Of a stretch of DNA of 64,000 nt, positions 1 through 8,392 are shown one piece after another. The position numbers were made by a program, and so were the translations under genes. Location: the NCBI RefSeq assembly GCF_026020075.1, contig NZ_CP102772.1, forward strand, positions 1,302,001 through 1,366,000, written 5' to 3'. Each line of letters opens with the position of its first letter. Position 1 is the stretch's first letter. The notes beneath the pieces were generated by a model. The model saw only the letters and a list, made by a program, of their open reading frames with translations. It had not been told where the DNA came from and ran no database searches. Origin of the DNA: Bosea sp. NBC_00550 (lineage in GTDB: Bacteria > Pseudomonadota > Alphaproteobacteria > Rhizobiales > Beijerinckiaceae).

Positions 1-656
1 TAAAAATCGAGTTCGGGATTTCTCGACAGGTTGGCGAAGGGCCTGACGACCAGGGACGGTCCCTCGGGCTGGGCAGCCCGTGTCCCGGAAAGCTCGGGCG
101 TCGAGGATGTCGGCATGCGGATCAGCAAGACGGCGACGATCGCTGCCATTGCAGCCACGCAACCTGCCAACCACGAACGGTTCAGCCACGCGACCATGGA
201 CGGGCTGGATTCGCTCTGTCCGGGAGGTGGGCGTTGCGGCTCATGTTCCTGGTTTTCCAGCGGCTTCGGTCGCCAATGGAAGTGGGGCACATAGCCACCC
301 TTCGGAATTTCGATCACGACCGGGTCGGCGCTTCCGCTGAGGAGGTAATGACGCTCCAGGGCCCGTCGTAACCGGCCGGCCTCAATGCGAACGACCGGAT
401 CGTTCCGAATATCGAAGTTTTCGCTGCGGCCGAAGACTTCCACGGCGATCGAATACGCTTTGATGCGATCCCCACGTCCTTGGAGCGTCTCGTTGGTCAC
501 ATAGATCAGGAATTGCCGTACCCGCTCCGGTACGCTGAACTGAGCGCTGGCTAAAATTCGCTCCAATTCTGCGCGGACGTCGATTTCGCTTGGCTCCAGC
601 GCGTTTTGAACGCGCGAGCCATCAATATCCGGGCAGATGGACGGTGGCAGTTCCAT
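1..656 (-). CDS. TolB/FlgO-like membrane regulator, 3' end beyond window
   Basis: An open frame runs on the minus strand from ATG at 656 to the first base of the window without a stop, so the C-terminus is missing. The first ~100 residues form a domain with the motifs RIKAYSIAVEVFGR and NDPVVRIEAGRLRR. A hydrophobic membrane segment follows (about residues 160-180), then the start of a periplasmic TolB/FlgO-like domain (SLVVRPFANLSRNPELDF). It is clearly paralogous to the complete gene at 24416-25393, which has the same order of domains. Such proteins are often labelled adenylate-cyclase- or TolB-like; the biochemical role is unknown to me. It is divergent from the small gene at 798. Confidence is high that it is coding, low on function. 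Confidence 0.8.
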   Translation of the reverse strand, partial: MELPPSICPDIDGSRVQNALEPSEIDVRAELERILASAQFSVPERVRQFLIYVTNETLQGRGDRIKAYSIAVEVFGRSENFDIRNDPVVRIEAGRLRRALERHYLLSGSADPVVIEIPKGGYVPHFHWRPKPLENQEHEPQRPPPGQSESSPSMVAWLNRSWLAGCVAAMAAIVAVLLIRMPTSSTPELSGTRAAQPEGPSLVVRPFANLSRNPELDF

Positions 657-797
657 GGAATTGGCCCCCCTGACCAAGAATCCACGCTCGAACCAAGTCG
701 CAAACAGCAGCCATATCTGTGTAATCTCCCGTTAGTTACTCCCATTCCGCGGTGGCGACCAGCTAATTGTGGGCATTCGCAGGGGGAGCTCGCCCCA

Positions 798-1067
798 ATG
801 GACCCAGGCGTTCAGGCAGCTATCCGACGGTTGCCGAGGCACAAGAAGGCCATCGAGGAATTGGTGCTGTTCAGCGAAAGCTTCCGCGGTTTGTGCGGAG
901 ATCTCGCCGAGGCGGAGGCCACTCTACGGCTTTGGCAAGAGTCAGAAGAGTCCGGGGCCGCCGCTCGCTGTCTCGAATACACGCATATCATCGACGGGCT
1001 GGAAGCGGAACTTCGGCAAGTGCTTCACGAGCGCGAGGCCCCGTCGAGAGAACCCCGCCAAAACTGA
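798..1067 (+). CDS. small hypothetical protein
   Basis: An 89-residue, probably cytoplasmic, largely helical protein (IEELVLFSESFRGLCGDLAEAEATLRLW, C-terminal LEAELRQVLHE). The start at 798 is chosen because AGGGGGAG at 781-788 makes a good ribosome-binding site; a longer frame from 606 would overlap the divergent gene's 5' end. I do not recognise the family. It lies just upstream of the lipoprotein gene and on the same strand, so the two may be cotranscribed. Confidence 0.6.
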   Translation: MDPGVQAAIRRLPRHKKAIEELVLFSESFRGLCGDLAEAEATLRLWQESEESGAAARCLEYTHIIDGLEAELRQVLHEREAPSREPRQN

Positions 1068-1100
1068 ACGCGCCTGGCTTTTGAAACGTGGAGAATTCCA

Positions 1101-1682
1101 ATGTCCAAGCACATGAACTGGATCTTCGCCGTCTCGCTGGCGGCAGTGGTCGCGGGGTGCGCCACCTATCCCACGGTGACCAGCCAAACCGTGATCGTTG
1201 CCGGCGTCGGGCCGGTCGAGGTCGAACAGCTCAATGTGGAGGTCGTCGACGTCATGCCGGCCGAACGCATGGTGGTTGTCCGGCAGGGCAGCCGCAGCTG
1301 GGCTGTGCTGGTGCCGGAACTCTTCGGCGACCTGCAGAACATCCGTGCCGGTGACCGGGTCGAAATCCGACGCGTCGAAGGCGTGGTCCTTAGCGCGAGA
1401 CGCGCCAGGAAGGGGGCCAAGCCAGGCATAGTCTATACCGAAGCGGTCAGCGGCCCGCCCTTCCAGAACCTGCCCGACAAATATGTCGTCCGCTCGCTGA
1501 CGCTCACTGCGCGCTTCGAGAGTTTCGATCCGGCAACCGGGATCGTGAACTATGTCGGCCCGGCGGGGCCGCGGACCCATCAGGTCGTCGACCCCGATAT
1601 CAAAATGGATCTCAGGCGCCTGAAGCGCGGCGACATGGTCGAGCTGACCTTCGCCGAAGGCTTCCATTTCCAGAAAAACTGA
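1101..1682 (+). CDS. predicted lipoprotein
   Basis: 193 residues. The N-terminus MSKHMNWIFAVSLAAVVAGC has a basic start, a hydrophobic core and a lipobox (VAGC, Cys20), so an envelope lipoprotein is expected. The rest is beta-rich with two similar stretches (about 30-105 and 115-190), each combining a hydrophobic strand pattern with a closing 'GDxVE' turn (AGDRVEIRRVEGVVLS; RGDMVELTFAEGF). This suggests a duplicated small barrel. I do not know its function. RBS GGAGA precedes the ATG. Confidence 0.75.
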   Translation: MSKHMNWIFAVSLAAVVAGCATYPTVTSQTVIVAGVGPVEVEQLNVEVVDVMPAERMVVVRQGSRSWAVLVPELFGDLQNIRAGDRVEIRRVEGVVLSARRARKGAKPGIVYTEAVSGPPFQNLPDKYVVRSLTLTARFESFDPATGIVNYVGPAGPRTHQVVDPDIKMDLRRLKRGDMVELTFAEGFHFQKN

Positions 1683-1762
1683 GCCCGTCGGCTCTGCCGC
1701 GCGCGAAGCACGAGGCGGTCGACCTCAGGCAAGAGCAGCGATCAGGAGAGGAGTTCTCAGCG

Positions 1763-2251
1763 ATGTCGATCGCACACGAAAACCTGAAGGCCGACACGCT
1801 GGCCGACGAGAGCTTCATGTCCGCCGATGATCTGCGGGCCTACATGACCGACCTCGAAATGGCCAAGGCCTCCAAGATGGTCGGCGCCATGGACAAGGCC
1901 GAGGAGGCGCGCCGGAAGCTGGTCGCCACCTTGCAGAAGGAGATCGCCGTAACGCCCGAGAAGATCGCCGAGGTCAAGCAGAGCCTGGCGAACAAGACCC
2001 GCATGGCAGCCGGGCGAGGGGAGACGGAGGTTCTCGTCATGCGCTTTCCGAGCGCGCTCTGCACGGATAAGGGCCGGTCGATCAACAATGCCGAACCCGA
2101 TTGGCCGACGACGCTGACGGGAAGGCCGCGGCAAGCCTATGAGTTCTGGAAGGAACATTTGCAGCCTGCCAATTACAAGCTTCGCGCGATCATCATCGAC
2201 TGGCCGGGCGGCTTGCCCGGCGATGTCGCTTTCTATCTCAGTTGGTCCTAG
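1763..2251 (+). CDS. hypothetical protein next to ppk2
   Basis: 162 residues, no signal peptide. The N-terminal half is charged and helical (MTDLEMAKASKMVGAMDKAEEARRKLVATLQKE is split by no proline); the C-terminal half is more globular (RPRQAYEFWKEHLQPANYKLRAIIIDWPGGLPGDVAFYLSW). RBS GGAGAGGAG lies at about 1745-1753. Its stop is only 18 bases from the start of the polyphosphate kinase, so the two are probably one operon. The family is not recognised. Confidence 0.65.
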   Translation: MSIAHENLKADTLADESFMSADDLRAYMTDLEMAKASKMVGAMDKAEEARRKLVATLQKEIAVTPEKIAEVKQSLANKTRMAAGRGETEVLVMRFPSALCTDKGRSINNAEPDWPTTLTGRPRQAYEFWKEHLQPANYKLRAIIIDWPGGLPGDVAFYLSWS

Positions 2252-2269
2252 CGCAGACGGAGGCCGGCC

Positions 2270-3052
2270 ATGAAAGCCGATGCTGGCGAGCCCCTGAAAA
2301 GAAAGCCTTATGAACGCAGGCTGCGTGACCTGCACGAGGAGTTGGTCAAGCTCCAGGAATGGGCGCAGCATGCCGGCGGCAAGGTCTGCATCGTCTTCGA
2401 GGGGCGCGATGGTGCCGGCAAGGGTGGTGTGATCAAGGCCATCACGGAGCGGGTCAGCCCACGGGTCTTCCGGGTCGTCGCCCTGCCGCCCCCGACCGAG
2501 CGTGAGCGCTCGCAAATGTATGTCCAGCGATACCTGCCCTATCTGCCGGCAGCGGGCGAAATCGTGATCTTCGATCGCAGCTGGTACAACCGTGCGGGCG
2601 TCGAGCGGGTTATGGGCTTCTGTACGGAAGACCAGGCCAAGGGGTTTCTTCAGAGCGTATCCGGCGTCGAGAAGGCCATCGTCGATTCCGGCACGATTCT
2701 TCTGAAGTACTGGCTCGAAGTCGGTCAGGATGAGCAGACGCGCCGCATGCAGGAGCGCATCAATGACCCCAGGAAGATATGGAAGCTTTCTCCGATGGAC
2801 CTGAAGTCATACTCGCGCTGGTCTGATTACTCGCGCGCGCGCGACGAGATGTTCCGCGCCAGCGATACGTCGTGGGCGCCGTGGTACGCCGTCCACTCCG
2901 ACGACAAGCGCCAGGCGCGGCTCAATGTCATCTCTCATATTCTCGGCTCCATTCCGTATGAGGCGCCGCGCCGACACAAGGTAAAACTCCCGAAACGGCA
3001 GAAATCGAACGGCCCCGAGGAGCTCGATTTCGCACGGAACTGGATCGGTTAG
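2270..3052 (+). CDS. ppk2: polyphosphate kinase 2 (PPK2)
   Basis: 260 residues, close to the usual length of single-domain PPK2 enzymes, which transfer phosphate between polyphosphate and nucleotides (typically ADP/GDP). The P-loop FEGRDGAGKGG is at residues 43-53 with Lys51. The Walker-B-like lid region IFDRSWYNRAGVERVMGF is at about 100-117 and is diagnostic of the family. The downstream KYWLEVGQDEQTRRMQERINDPRKIWKLSP is also typical. It is cytoplasmic. It probably shares a transcript with the gene at 1763. Whether it favours polyP synthesis or NTP formation cannot be read from the sequence. Confidence 0.93.
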   Translation: MKADAGEPLKRKPYERRLRDLHEELVKLQEWAQHAGGKVCIVFEGRDGAGKGGVIKAITERVSPRVFRVVALPPPTERERSQMYVQRYLPYLPAAGEIVIFDRSWYNRAGVERVMGFCTEDQAKGFLQSVSGVEKAIVDSGTILLKYWLEVGQDEQTRRMQERINDPRKIWKLSPMDLKSYSRWSDYSRARDEMFRASDTSWAPWYAVHSDDKRQARLNVISHILGSIPYEAPRRHKVKLPKRQKSNGPEELDFARNWIG

Positions 3053-3161
3053 AGTTAGAATTCTGTTGTTTTGCGATCGCGTAGAATTGCAGAATGGTTT
3101 CGGCGAAACCTTTTGCGAAGATCGCCGTCGTACGACGTTTTGCCTGCATTGGGGATTTCGC

Positions 3162-3614
3162 ATGGCAGCTGGCCTCCACCCTTTGGCGCCGCACCATCTG
3201 CCGGCTTTCATCACCGCGCCGGGCGAGACCGACACGCTGATGATCGTCACAGGAGTGTTTCTGCTCTTGGCGGTGCTAGGCGTGGGCCTGCTTTTCCTGC
3301 GCTTGCACACCCTTCCCGAGCGGATGGCGCATAAATCCCAGAAGCTGCAGTTCGAGATCGTGGCCGTGCTAGGCCTGCTCGCCCTCTTCACCCACGTGCA
3401 TCTGTTCTGGGTGGCGGGCTTGTTGCTCGCCTTGATCGAAATCCCGGATTTTTCGGGGCTGTTCGGCAGAATGGCGCACGCGCTCGAACGTATCGCCGGG
3501 GTGGCGCCGCGTTCGACGGGAGGGGACGATGCTGCCGCCCAAGCGCAGCCTGACCCCAGACCCATCGAGAAGGTGGGCTCCACCGCCCATGAAGGAGGGC
3601 AGGGGCATGCTTGA
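3162..3614 (+). CDS. DUF3302 (YiaW-like) inner-membrane protein
   Basis: 150 residues with two hydrophobic segments (about residues 25-45 and 65-90) around a cytoplasmic loop LHTLPERMAHKSQKLQFEIVAVLGLLALFTHVHLFW. This resembles the E. coli YiaW/DUF3302 pattern. The next gene overlaps it by 8 bases and encodes an HlyD-like partner, as yiaW-yiaV do in E. coli. A start at 3162 (MAAGLHPL) is preferred over 3066, because the extra 32 residues look non-coding. The role of the pair is poorly known; envelope or transport functions are inferred from the HlyD partner. Confidence 0.7.
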   Translation: MAAGLHPLAPHHLPAFITAPGETDTLMIVTGVFLLLAVLGVGLLFLRLHTLPERMAHKSQKLQFEIVAVLGLLALFTHVHLFWVAGLLLALIEIPDFSGLFGRMAHALERIAGVAPRSTGGDDAAAQAQPDPRPIEKVGSTAHEGGQGHA

Positions 3615-4839
3615 ACTTCTGGTCTGCTCGCTGCTGACGATCGTCCCCGATTACCTCTACCGGCGGTATGGGCAGGGTAAGCGCCTCGGCAAGGAAATCA
3701 CCTTCTATTCGGTCTGGTTCGAACTGCGATGGGGCATCACAGCCTGCCTGATGCTCACGATCGGCCTGATCACGGTGATCTTCTACAACCACCCGTCCAC
3801 GACCAACGCCACCCTGTTCTTCCGGACCGTCCCCATCGTTCCTGAGACGAACGGACGCGTCGCGGAGATCAATGTCGGCATCACCGGCACCGTCGCAAAG
3901 GGAGATCCGATCTTCCGGCTCGACAGCAGCAGGCAGCAGGCGGCCCTCGAGGTGGCGCGGCGCAAGATTGTGGAGACCGAGGCAGCGATCACTGTCGCCA
4001 AGGCCGAGATTCTGGCTGACGAGAGCAAGATCCTCGAGGCCAGGAGCGCCTACAAGCAGGCGCTCGATGAACTTGAGACCAAGCAGGAACTCCGGCGTCG
4101 CAACGATGACATCGTCGCCAGGCGCGAGATCGAACGGCTCGAGAATCTGACGGCCGGCCGCGAGGCTGCCCTCGCGGCCGTCGTCGCGGCAAAGGAGACG
4201 GCGCAAGCCCGGATCACGACCCTGCTGCCGGCCGAGAAGGCGAGCGCCGAAGCCGCTCTCGCACAGGCGCAGACGGATCTCGACAGGACGATCGTCAGGG
4301 CCGGGGTGAACGGACGCATCGAGCAGTTCACGCTGCGCGTCGGCGACGTCGTCAATCCCCTGTTGCGGCCAGCTGGCGTGCTGATCCCCGAGGAGGCCGG
4401 ACGCGTCGCCTTGCAGGCCGGCTTCTCGCAGATCGAGGCACAGGTCATGAAGGTCGGCATGGTCGCCGAAGTGACCTGTATGTCAAAGCCCTGGGTCGTC
4501 ATCCCGATGGTGGTGACGCATGTGCAGGATTTCATTGCCGCGGGCCAGTTGCGCGCTGGCGAGCAACTGGTCGACGCGCAGCAGATCTCGAAGCCAGGCA
4601 CCCTGCTGGCCTTCCTTGAGCCACTTTATGCCGATGGGCTGGATGGCGTCACGCCGGGCAGCACCTGCATAGCCAACGCCTATTCCAGCAACCACGAATT
4701 GATCGTTTCCGGAAAGCTCTCGACGACGCGAAAGATCGTGCTCCACGCCGTCGACGCAGTGGGCCTTGTTCACGCGCTTCTGCTGCGCATTCAAGCGCTC
4801 ATACTGCCGATCCAGTCGCTGGTGTTTGGCGGCCATTAA
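3607..4839 (+). CDS. HlyD/EmrA-like membrane fusion protein
   Basis: 410 residues from the ATG overlapping the stop of the DUF3302 gene, with a GAGGGCAGGGG ribosome-binding site. A transmembrane helix lies at about residues 37-58 (WGITACLMLTIGLITVIFYN). A biotinyl-lipoyl-like half (VPIVPETNGRVAEINVGITGTVAKGDPIFRLD) follows, then a long Ala/Glu/Arg coiled coil (about 105-225), the second lipoyl half (DRTIVRAGVNGRIEQFTLRVGDVV) and a beta-barrel end. It is an inner-membrane periplasmic adaptor. No ABC, MFS or outer-membrane channel gene is next to it, so the substrate is unknown; it most resembles the YiaV/YibH branch. Confidence 0.85.
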   Translation: MLELLVCSLLTIVPDYLYRRYGQGKRLGKEITFYSVWFELRWGITACLMLTIGLITVIFYNHPSTTNATLFFRTVPIVPETNGRVAEINVGITGTVAKGDPIFRLDSSRQQAALEVARRKIVETEAAITVAKAEILADESKILEARSAYKQALDELETKQELRRRNDDIVARREIERLENLTAGREAALAAVVAAKETAQARITTLLPAEKASAEAALAQAQTDLDRTIVRAGVNGRIEQFTLRVGDVVNPLLRPAGVLIPEEAGRVALQAGFSQIEAQVMKVGMVAEVTCMSKPWVVIPMVVTHVQDFIAAGQLRAGEQLVDAQQISKPGTLLAFLEPLYADGLDGVTPGSTCIANAYSSNHELIVSGKLSTTRKIVLHAVDAVGLVHALLLRIQALILPIQSLVFGGH

Positions 4840-5103
4840 ATCGACCGGCGCGAATCCTGGGTTTAATTGTGTCTGGCAGATGGCCGGTCGGATCATCCAT
4901 TCCTATCCGGTCGCGAGGGCGATCCGCGAAGGGGGCGCGAAGCGCCTCAAGGCAGTCGTCCTCAAGCCTCGCACACTGCGCTGCCCCGCTCAGTCGGTAT
5001 CAGACGCGCAGCGATGTGACATGCGCCTCGTGGACCACGATCAGGCGAGGGGTCGATCGATTCGGCGCGACCGCCGGCTTTTGCAGACGCTGTGAACTTG
5101 GCT

Positions 5104-5136
5104 GGCCGGCGGAGACCGATCCAGGCTCCGCCGGCC
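5104..5136. terminator. strong GC hairpin, possible terminator
   Basis: GGCCGGCGGAG at 5104-5114 pairs perfectly with CTCCGCCGGCC at 5126-5136 around an 11-nt loop. There is no clear T run on either side, so this may be a Rho-assisted terminator or just a hairpin, 265 bases past the HlyD-like gene. Confidence 0.4.
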
Positions 5137-5152
5137 GGCCCCAAAGACGGCG

Positions 5153-5292
5153 TCAAATGTGCTCGGCTTCATCGTTAGGCCATTCGAGAATGTCCGCGCT
5201 GTTGTGCCACGCGCTCTCGCCGAACAGGACCTGCAAGGCGGCCGGATAATTCGGAAATAGTAGAGTCCGTGCCGCGTCACGAGGCGCCCAGG
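5153..5292 (-). pseudogene. C-terminal scrap of an unidentified protein
   Basis: On the minus strand a frame with no start codon reads LFPNYPAALQVLFGESAW then HNSADILEWPNDEAEHI and stops at 5153. The residue mix looks like a genuine protein C-terminus. The frame is closed upstream by a stop near 5293, so it is a remnant at most. It sits between the backbone and the left attachment site. The parent family is not recognised. Confidence 0.35.
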
Positions 5293-5382
5293 CATCTCAT
5301 CTCCGCCCCGGTGTAGCGCCCCGGTGCTGTAGCTTCGGGCTTTTCTCTGAGATTTTCTACACTTACAGAAAAACCCACGCCA

Positions 5383-5396
5383 TGGCGGAAGGGGTG
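5383..5396. repeat. attL: 14-bp copy of the tRNA-Ser 3' end
   Basis: TGGCGGAAGGGGTG is identical, in the same orientation, to 35974-35987, the 3' end (with CCA) of tRNA-Ser(UGA). It lies 145 bases upstream of the integrase gene. This is the expected footprint of tyrosine-integrase insertion into a tRNA 3' end and marks the left boundary of a ~30.6-kb element. Confidence 0.85.
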
Positions 5397-5516
5397 TCCG
5401 CCATACCTGTGTCCACACAGCACCATCTTCGTCGCAATCGGCGTTGAAAAACAACAATAATTTGGACGCTGTCTCCGTATCAGTCCTATGCTCTCCTATG
5501 CAATCGCCGCGCATTG

Positions 5517-5540
5517 TTGGGGTAGAAGTTAGGGTAGAGA
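5517..5540. promoter_or_regulatory. GGGTAGA repeats before the integrase (arm-type site candidate)
   Basis: GGGGTAGA and AGGGTAGAG occur in tandem directly before the integrase start. A similar pair (AGGGTAAAT, GGGGTAGAG) sits 52-73 bases inside the other attachment site (35901-35922). Such short paired repeats near both ends suit integrase arm-binding sites; they could also overlap the int promoter and RBS. Confidence 0.5.
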
Positions 5541-5541
5541 G

Positions 5542-6711
5542 ATGGCGGGTAGGCAGATAAACCGGTTGTCGGCGCGCAAGGTCGAGACCATCGAGAAGCC
5601 CGGAAGGCATGCCGACGGCGGTGGCCTCTATCTTGTCGTCGACAAGTCGGGCGCTCGGCGCTGGGTGTTCCTGTTTCGACAGGCGGGCAGGTTGCGGGAG
5701 ATGGGCCTGGGCTCGTGCCGGGGCGTATCCCTGGCGCGCGCCCGAGAACTCGCAGCGAAGGCCCGCGCGGCGCAGGCCGCGGGCGAGGACCCACTTGAGA
5801 AGCGCTCCGTCGAGCGCGCCGTTCCGAACTTCGGCGCGATGGCCGACGACGTCGTCACCGCCATGTCGCCAGCCTGGAAGAATGCCAAGCATCGCGCCCA
5901 GTGGGTGATGACGCTCACCACCTATGCAGCAGCTATCCGCGCGACGCTCGTCGACAGGGTAGACACGGCAGCCGTGCTAAAGGTGCTGCAGCCGATCTGG
6001 GTCCTGAAGCCCGAGACCGCGAGCCGCCTGCGGGGGCGCATCGAGAAGGTTCTCGACGCGGCGAAGGCCAAGGGCTTTCGGTCCGGCGAAAACCCGGCAC
6101 GCTGGCGCGGCCACCTCGACCACCTCCTGCCAAAGCGGCAGGTTCTGAGCCGTGGTCATCATGCCGCGATGTCGATCGATGAGACGCCATCGTTCCTCGC
6201 CGAGGTGCGCAAGCGCGACACGGTTGCGGCCTGGGCACTTGAGTTCTGCATTCTGACAGCCGCCCGATCGGGTGAGGTCCTTGGTGCGACCTGGGACGAG
6301 ATCGATATCCCCGGGCGGATGTGGATCGTGCCACGGGAACGCATGAAGGCCAGCCGGGAGCATCGGGTTCCGCTGTCCGGGAGCGCACTCGCCCTCCTTG
6401 AGCGGGCGGCCGCGCTGCGAAGCCATCTGAGCCCATACGTGTTTCCGGGCCGGAAGACTGGCCGACCGCTCAGCGTCATGGCGATGGAGATGCTTTTGCG
6501 GCGGATGAACCGTGAAGACGTGACGGTGCACGGTTTCCGATCGACATTCCGTGACTGGGCATCGGAGCGCACCGGCTTTTCTCACGAAGTCTGCGAGATG
6601 GCACTGGCGCATGTAGTCTCGAACAAGGTCGAGGCGGCTTACCGGCGAGGCGACCTGCTCGAGCGGCGCCGGGAGTTGATGGAAGCCTGGGCAACGTTCT
6701 TGCGGGGCTGA
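5542..6711 (+). CDS. int: tyrosine integrase (P4/DUF4102 type)
   Basis: 389 residues, a normal length. The N-terminal DUF4102-like arm-binding domain (residues 1-95) has HADGGGLYLVVDKSGARRWVF and the typical 'GL GSCRGVSLARARELAAKAR' stretch. The core-binding domain is at ~100-200 and the catalytic domain at ~205-385. Catalytic residues seen are Arg242 (TAARSGEVLGATW), His330 and Arg333 (HGFR), His357 and Tyr367 (VEAAYRRGD), so it should be active. It is expected to recombine the element with the 3' end of tRNA-Ser(UGA). It begins 145 bases inside attL. AGGGTAGAG serves as a weak RBS. Confidence 0.95.
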   Translation: MAGRQINRLSARKVETIEKPGRHADGGGLYLVVDKSGARRWVFLFRQAGRLREMGLGSCRGVSLARARELAAKARAAQAAGEDPLEKRSVERAVPNFGAMADDVVTAMSPAWKNAKHRAQWVMTLTTYAAAIRATLVDRVDTAAVLKVLQPIWVLKPETASRLRGRIEKVLDAAKAKGFRSGENPARWRGHLDHLLPKRQVLSRGHHAAMSIDETPSFLAEVRKRDTVAAWALEFCILTAARSGEVLGATWDEIDIPGRMWIVPRERMKASREHRVPLSGSALALLERAAALRSHLSPYVFPGRKTGRPLSVMAMEMLLRRMNREDVTVHGFRSTFRDWASERTGFSHEVCEMALAHVVSNKVEAAYRRGDLLERRRELMEAWATFLRG

Positions 6712-6726
6712 GGGCTGGAGACGCCA

Positions 6727-6897
6727 ATGCGGTGCTCAGATCGAACTGACTTACCTATCCCGAGCGGCCACATTGGGCTCAGAGACGCATTCGACCAAAC
6801 CCTCGCGGCGTTGGAGAACGTCAAGCAGCTCGCAAAGGACCTTGCTGCCGAAGCGTGGACCACTATCGAGCGATCTGCCTTTCACCGGGAGAGCTAG
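6727..6897 (+). CDS. small hypothetical protein or 5' part of a split gene
   Basis: 56 residues starting 16 bases after the integrase (MRCSDRTDLPIPSGHIGLRDAF...). The opening 'LPIPSGHIGLRDAFDQTLAAL' phrase resembles the N-terminus of hypothetical proteins found beside integrases in rhizobia. The frame stops inside the 5' end of the next frame (6855). One reading is a single gene split by a frameshift in the 6855-6897 overlap; the other is two overlapping genes. Too short for certainty. Confidence 0.45.
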   Translation: MRCSDRTDLPIPSGHIGLRDAFDQTLAALENVKQLAKDLAAEAWTTIERSAFHRES

Positions 6898-7517
6898 ATC
6901 CTGACGTTCACCAATTCGAACGAGTGACGGTCCGAGACCGGGCAAGAGGGATCGCGGTCGTTCGTCGAAGTGGCGAACTGAAGACCGGAGACGGGAGAGC
7001 CACCACTCTAAGAAGGGCTAGCTGGGAAGCGCTTGAGAGAGATGAGGATGCGAGACGTCGCGTTGACCAGGTTATGCGAAAGGCTTTGATGGACGGGCTT
7101 CTCCGAGCCTTCGCTTATCACCCAGACGGGTCGCATTTTGGTGAGATCGCCGACCGGAACTCCTGGCTGACTTCGGGTTGGTTCCCCGGCCTCGAAACTT
7201 TTGTCGATCCTGACTCCAGCCCTGGCCCCTCAGTCGGTGGAAGCCCGATCTTCCTGGAAAAGAAGGCTTTTAGGGGGTGGCTGTTAGCAGAAGCCTCCCG
7301 TCAAAGGGACGTCCGCTTGCGAACGGGTAAAAGAGGCCGCCCGACGGCGATCCCTCTCATCCTCGAAGAACATCAGCGGCGAAAATTCGAAGGAAACGCA
7401 AAAGCAAGTGTGCCGGAGGAAGCCGTCGCACTTCGCGCATGGTTCGAGGCCTGCCATCCGACAGCACCGGCACCGGCACTCAAGACCATACGGGACAATT
7501 TGCGCCGCCGATTTTAA
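6855..7517 (+). CDS. hypothetical protein (possibly 3' part of a split gene)
   Basis: 220 residues from a GTG or ATG near 6855, no RBS of note. Features include ALMDGLLRAFAYHPDGSHFGEIADRNSW, then SPIFLEKKAFRGWL, then a basic C-terminus. The 'small-molecule or DNA processing' context is only positional, as it follows the integrase. The first ~25 residues are probably out-of-frame with the ancestral N-terminus, which appears in the 6727 frame. Family not recognised. Confidence 0.55.
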   Translation: MDHYRAICLSPGELDPDVHQFERVTVRDRARGIAVVRRSGELKTGDGRATTLRRASWEALERDEDARRRVDQVMRKALMDGLLRAFAYHPDGSHFGEIADRNSWLTSGWFPGLETFVDPDSSPGPSVGGSPIFLEKKAFRGWLLAEASRQRDVRLRTGKRGRPTAIPLILEEHQRRKFEGNAKASVPEEAVALRAWFEACHPTAPAPALKTIRDNLRRRF

Positions 7518-7573
7518 AGCTGTTTTTCGGACTGTCGCGAGACGCCAGCATGCACAGCAGTCCACGAGAGTGC

Positions 7574-7864
7574 ATGCCAATGTCCATCGCAGCCAGCTTG
7601 CAGACCAAGCCTCGAGCCCCGGTTCAGTGCAGCCTCTGGCCCGCCACGGGCTTCGTGACTGCCAATCAGATACTCGGCCGAAATGGCGGCCCGATCCCCG
7701 TCAGCGCGAGCCGGTGGTGGGCCGGCGTTCGAGCCGGCGAGTTCCCCAAGCCCGTCAAGCTGGGCGGGCGGACCGTCTGGCGCGTCAGCGACATCGACGC
7801 GCTTATCGAGGCAGCCGGCGAAGGGGCCGTCGCCCGACAACAGCCCGGGCACAGGACCAGATAG
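7574..7864 (+). CDS. AlpA-like excisionase/regulator
   Basis: About 96 residues, containing the compact winged-HTH of the AlpA/MerR-like prophage regulators: FVTANQILGRNGGPIPVSASRWWAGVRAGEFPKPVK is interrupted only by normal loops, then LGGRTVWRVSDIDALIEAA. In P4-like elements AlpA controls integrase and excision. Starts at 7550, 7574 and 7580 are all possible; GAGAG at 7565-7569 suits the latter two. It sits between the integrase region and the primase/helicase, the usual place in such islands. Confidence 0.8.
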   Translation: MPMSIAASLQTKPRAPVQCSLWPATGFVTANQILGRNGGPIPVSASRWWAGVRAGEFPKPVKLGGRTVWRVSDIDALIEAAGEGAVARQQPGHRTR

Positions 7865-7957
7865 TCCGCAACCGCTGCGCCCCCTTTTGGGCCTCGCAGC
7901 GGACCACACCCTTGGTGCAACCACCCGCCTGAGCGCGGCTTTCCTCAGGAGAGCCCC

Positions 7958-8392
7958 ATGGACGAACTTTGGGACCAGGAGCGCGCCAAGCTCCTGAAGG
8001 TCTGCTCGCGCCTTGAGAGCCCCTACGAGGGCGAGGTCATGGCAGCGGTGAGAGTGCTCCGCCAGGCCGCGGCAAAGCGAAGCTGGTCAATCAACGAATT
8101 GTTATTCGGCATCATTGGAATAGAGCCGCAAGGCAGCTCACCTGGCACGACGTCTTCGGCTCGGCGCCAAGGCAATTCCCGAGGCTCGTCAGCCAAGCCC
8201 TCCGGTTTACCCAATGACTGGCGACGACTGCTAGGTCGCGCGATCCACGAAGAGCCCTTTTGGCGAATGCTGTCTTCGCATGAGATGGGCTTCGTAGCGC
8301 GTATCCTGACCGAGGAAACCAAGGTCCTCAGCCCAAAGCAGGTCGACCAGGTCAAGCGTATTCTCGCCCGGGTGGGATTGTGGCCGGCATGA
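7958..8392 (+). CDS. hypothetical island protein
   Basis: 144 residues, RBS AGGAGAG at 7947-7953. The N-terminus is helical (MDELWDQERAKLLKVCSRLESPYEGEVMAAVRVLRQA), followed by a Ser/Pro/Gly-rich linker (about 58-82) and a second helical part ending KQVDQVKRILARVGLWPA. Its stop overlaps the ATG of the large primase/helicase gene (ATGA at 8389), so the two are translationally coupled and probably act together in element replication. Family not recognised. Confidence 0.7.
   Translation: MDELWDQERAKLLKVCSRLESPYEGEVMAAVRVLRQAAAKRSWSINELLFGIIGIEPQGSSPGTTSSARRQGNSRGSSAKPSGLPNDWRRLLGRAIHEEPFWRMLSSHEMGFVARILTEETKVLSPKQVDQVKRILARVGLWPA

Larger units (their letters stand above)
4840..5382. other. non-coding backbone left of the attachment site
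   Basis: No convincing complete gene. The hairpin at 5104-5136 and a minus-strand coding scrap (5153-5292) are listed separately. Overlapping frames here lack RBS and look compositional. Confidence 0.5.

Noticed and set aside
5041..5892. 283-residue minus frame over the integrase start
   Set aside because: Runs antisense through the integrase and attL, Arg/Pro-rich, no RBS.
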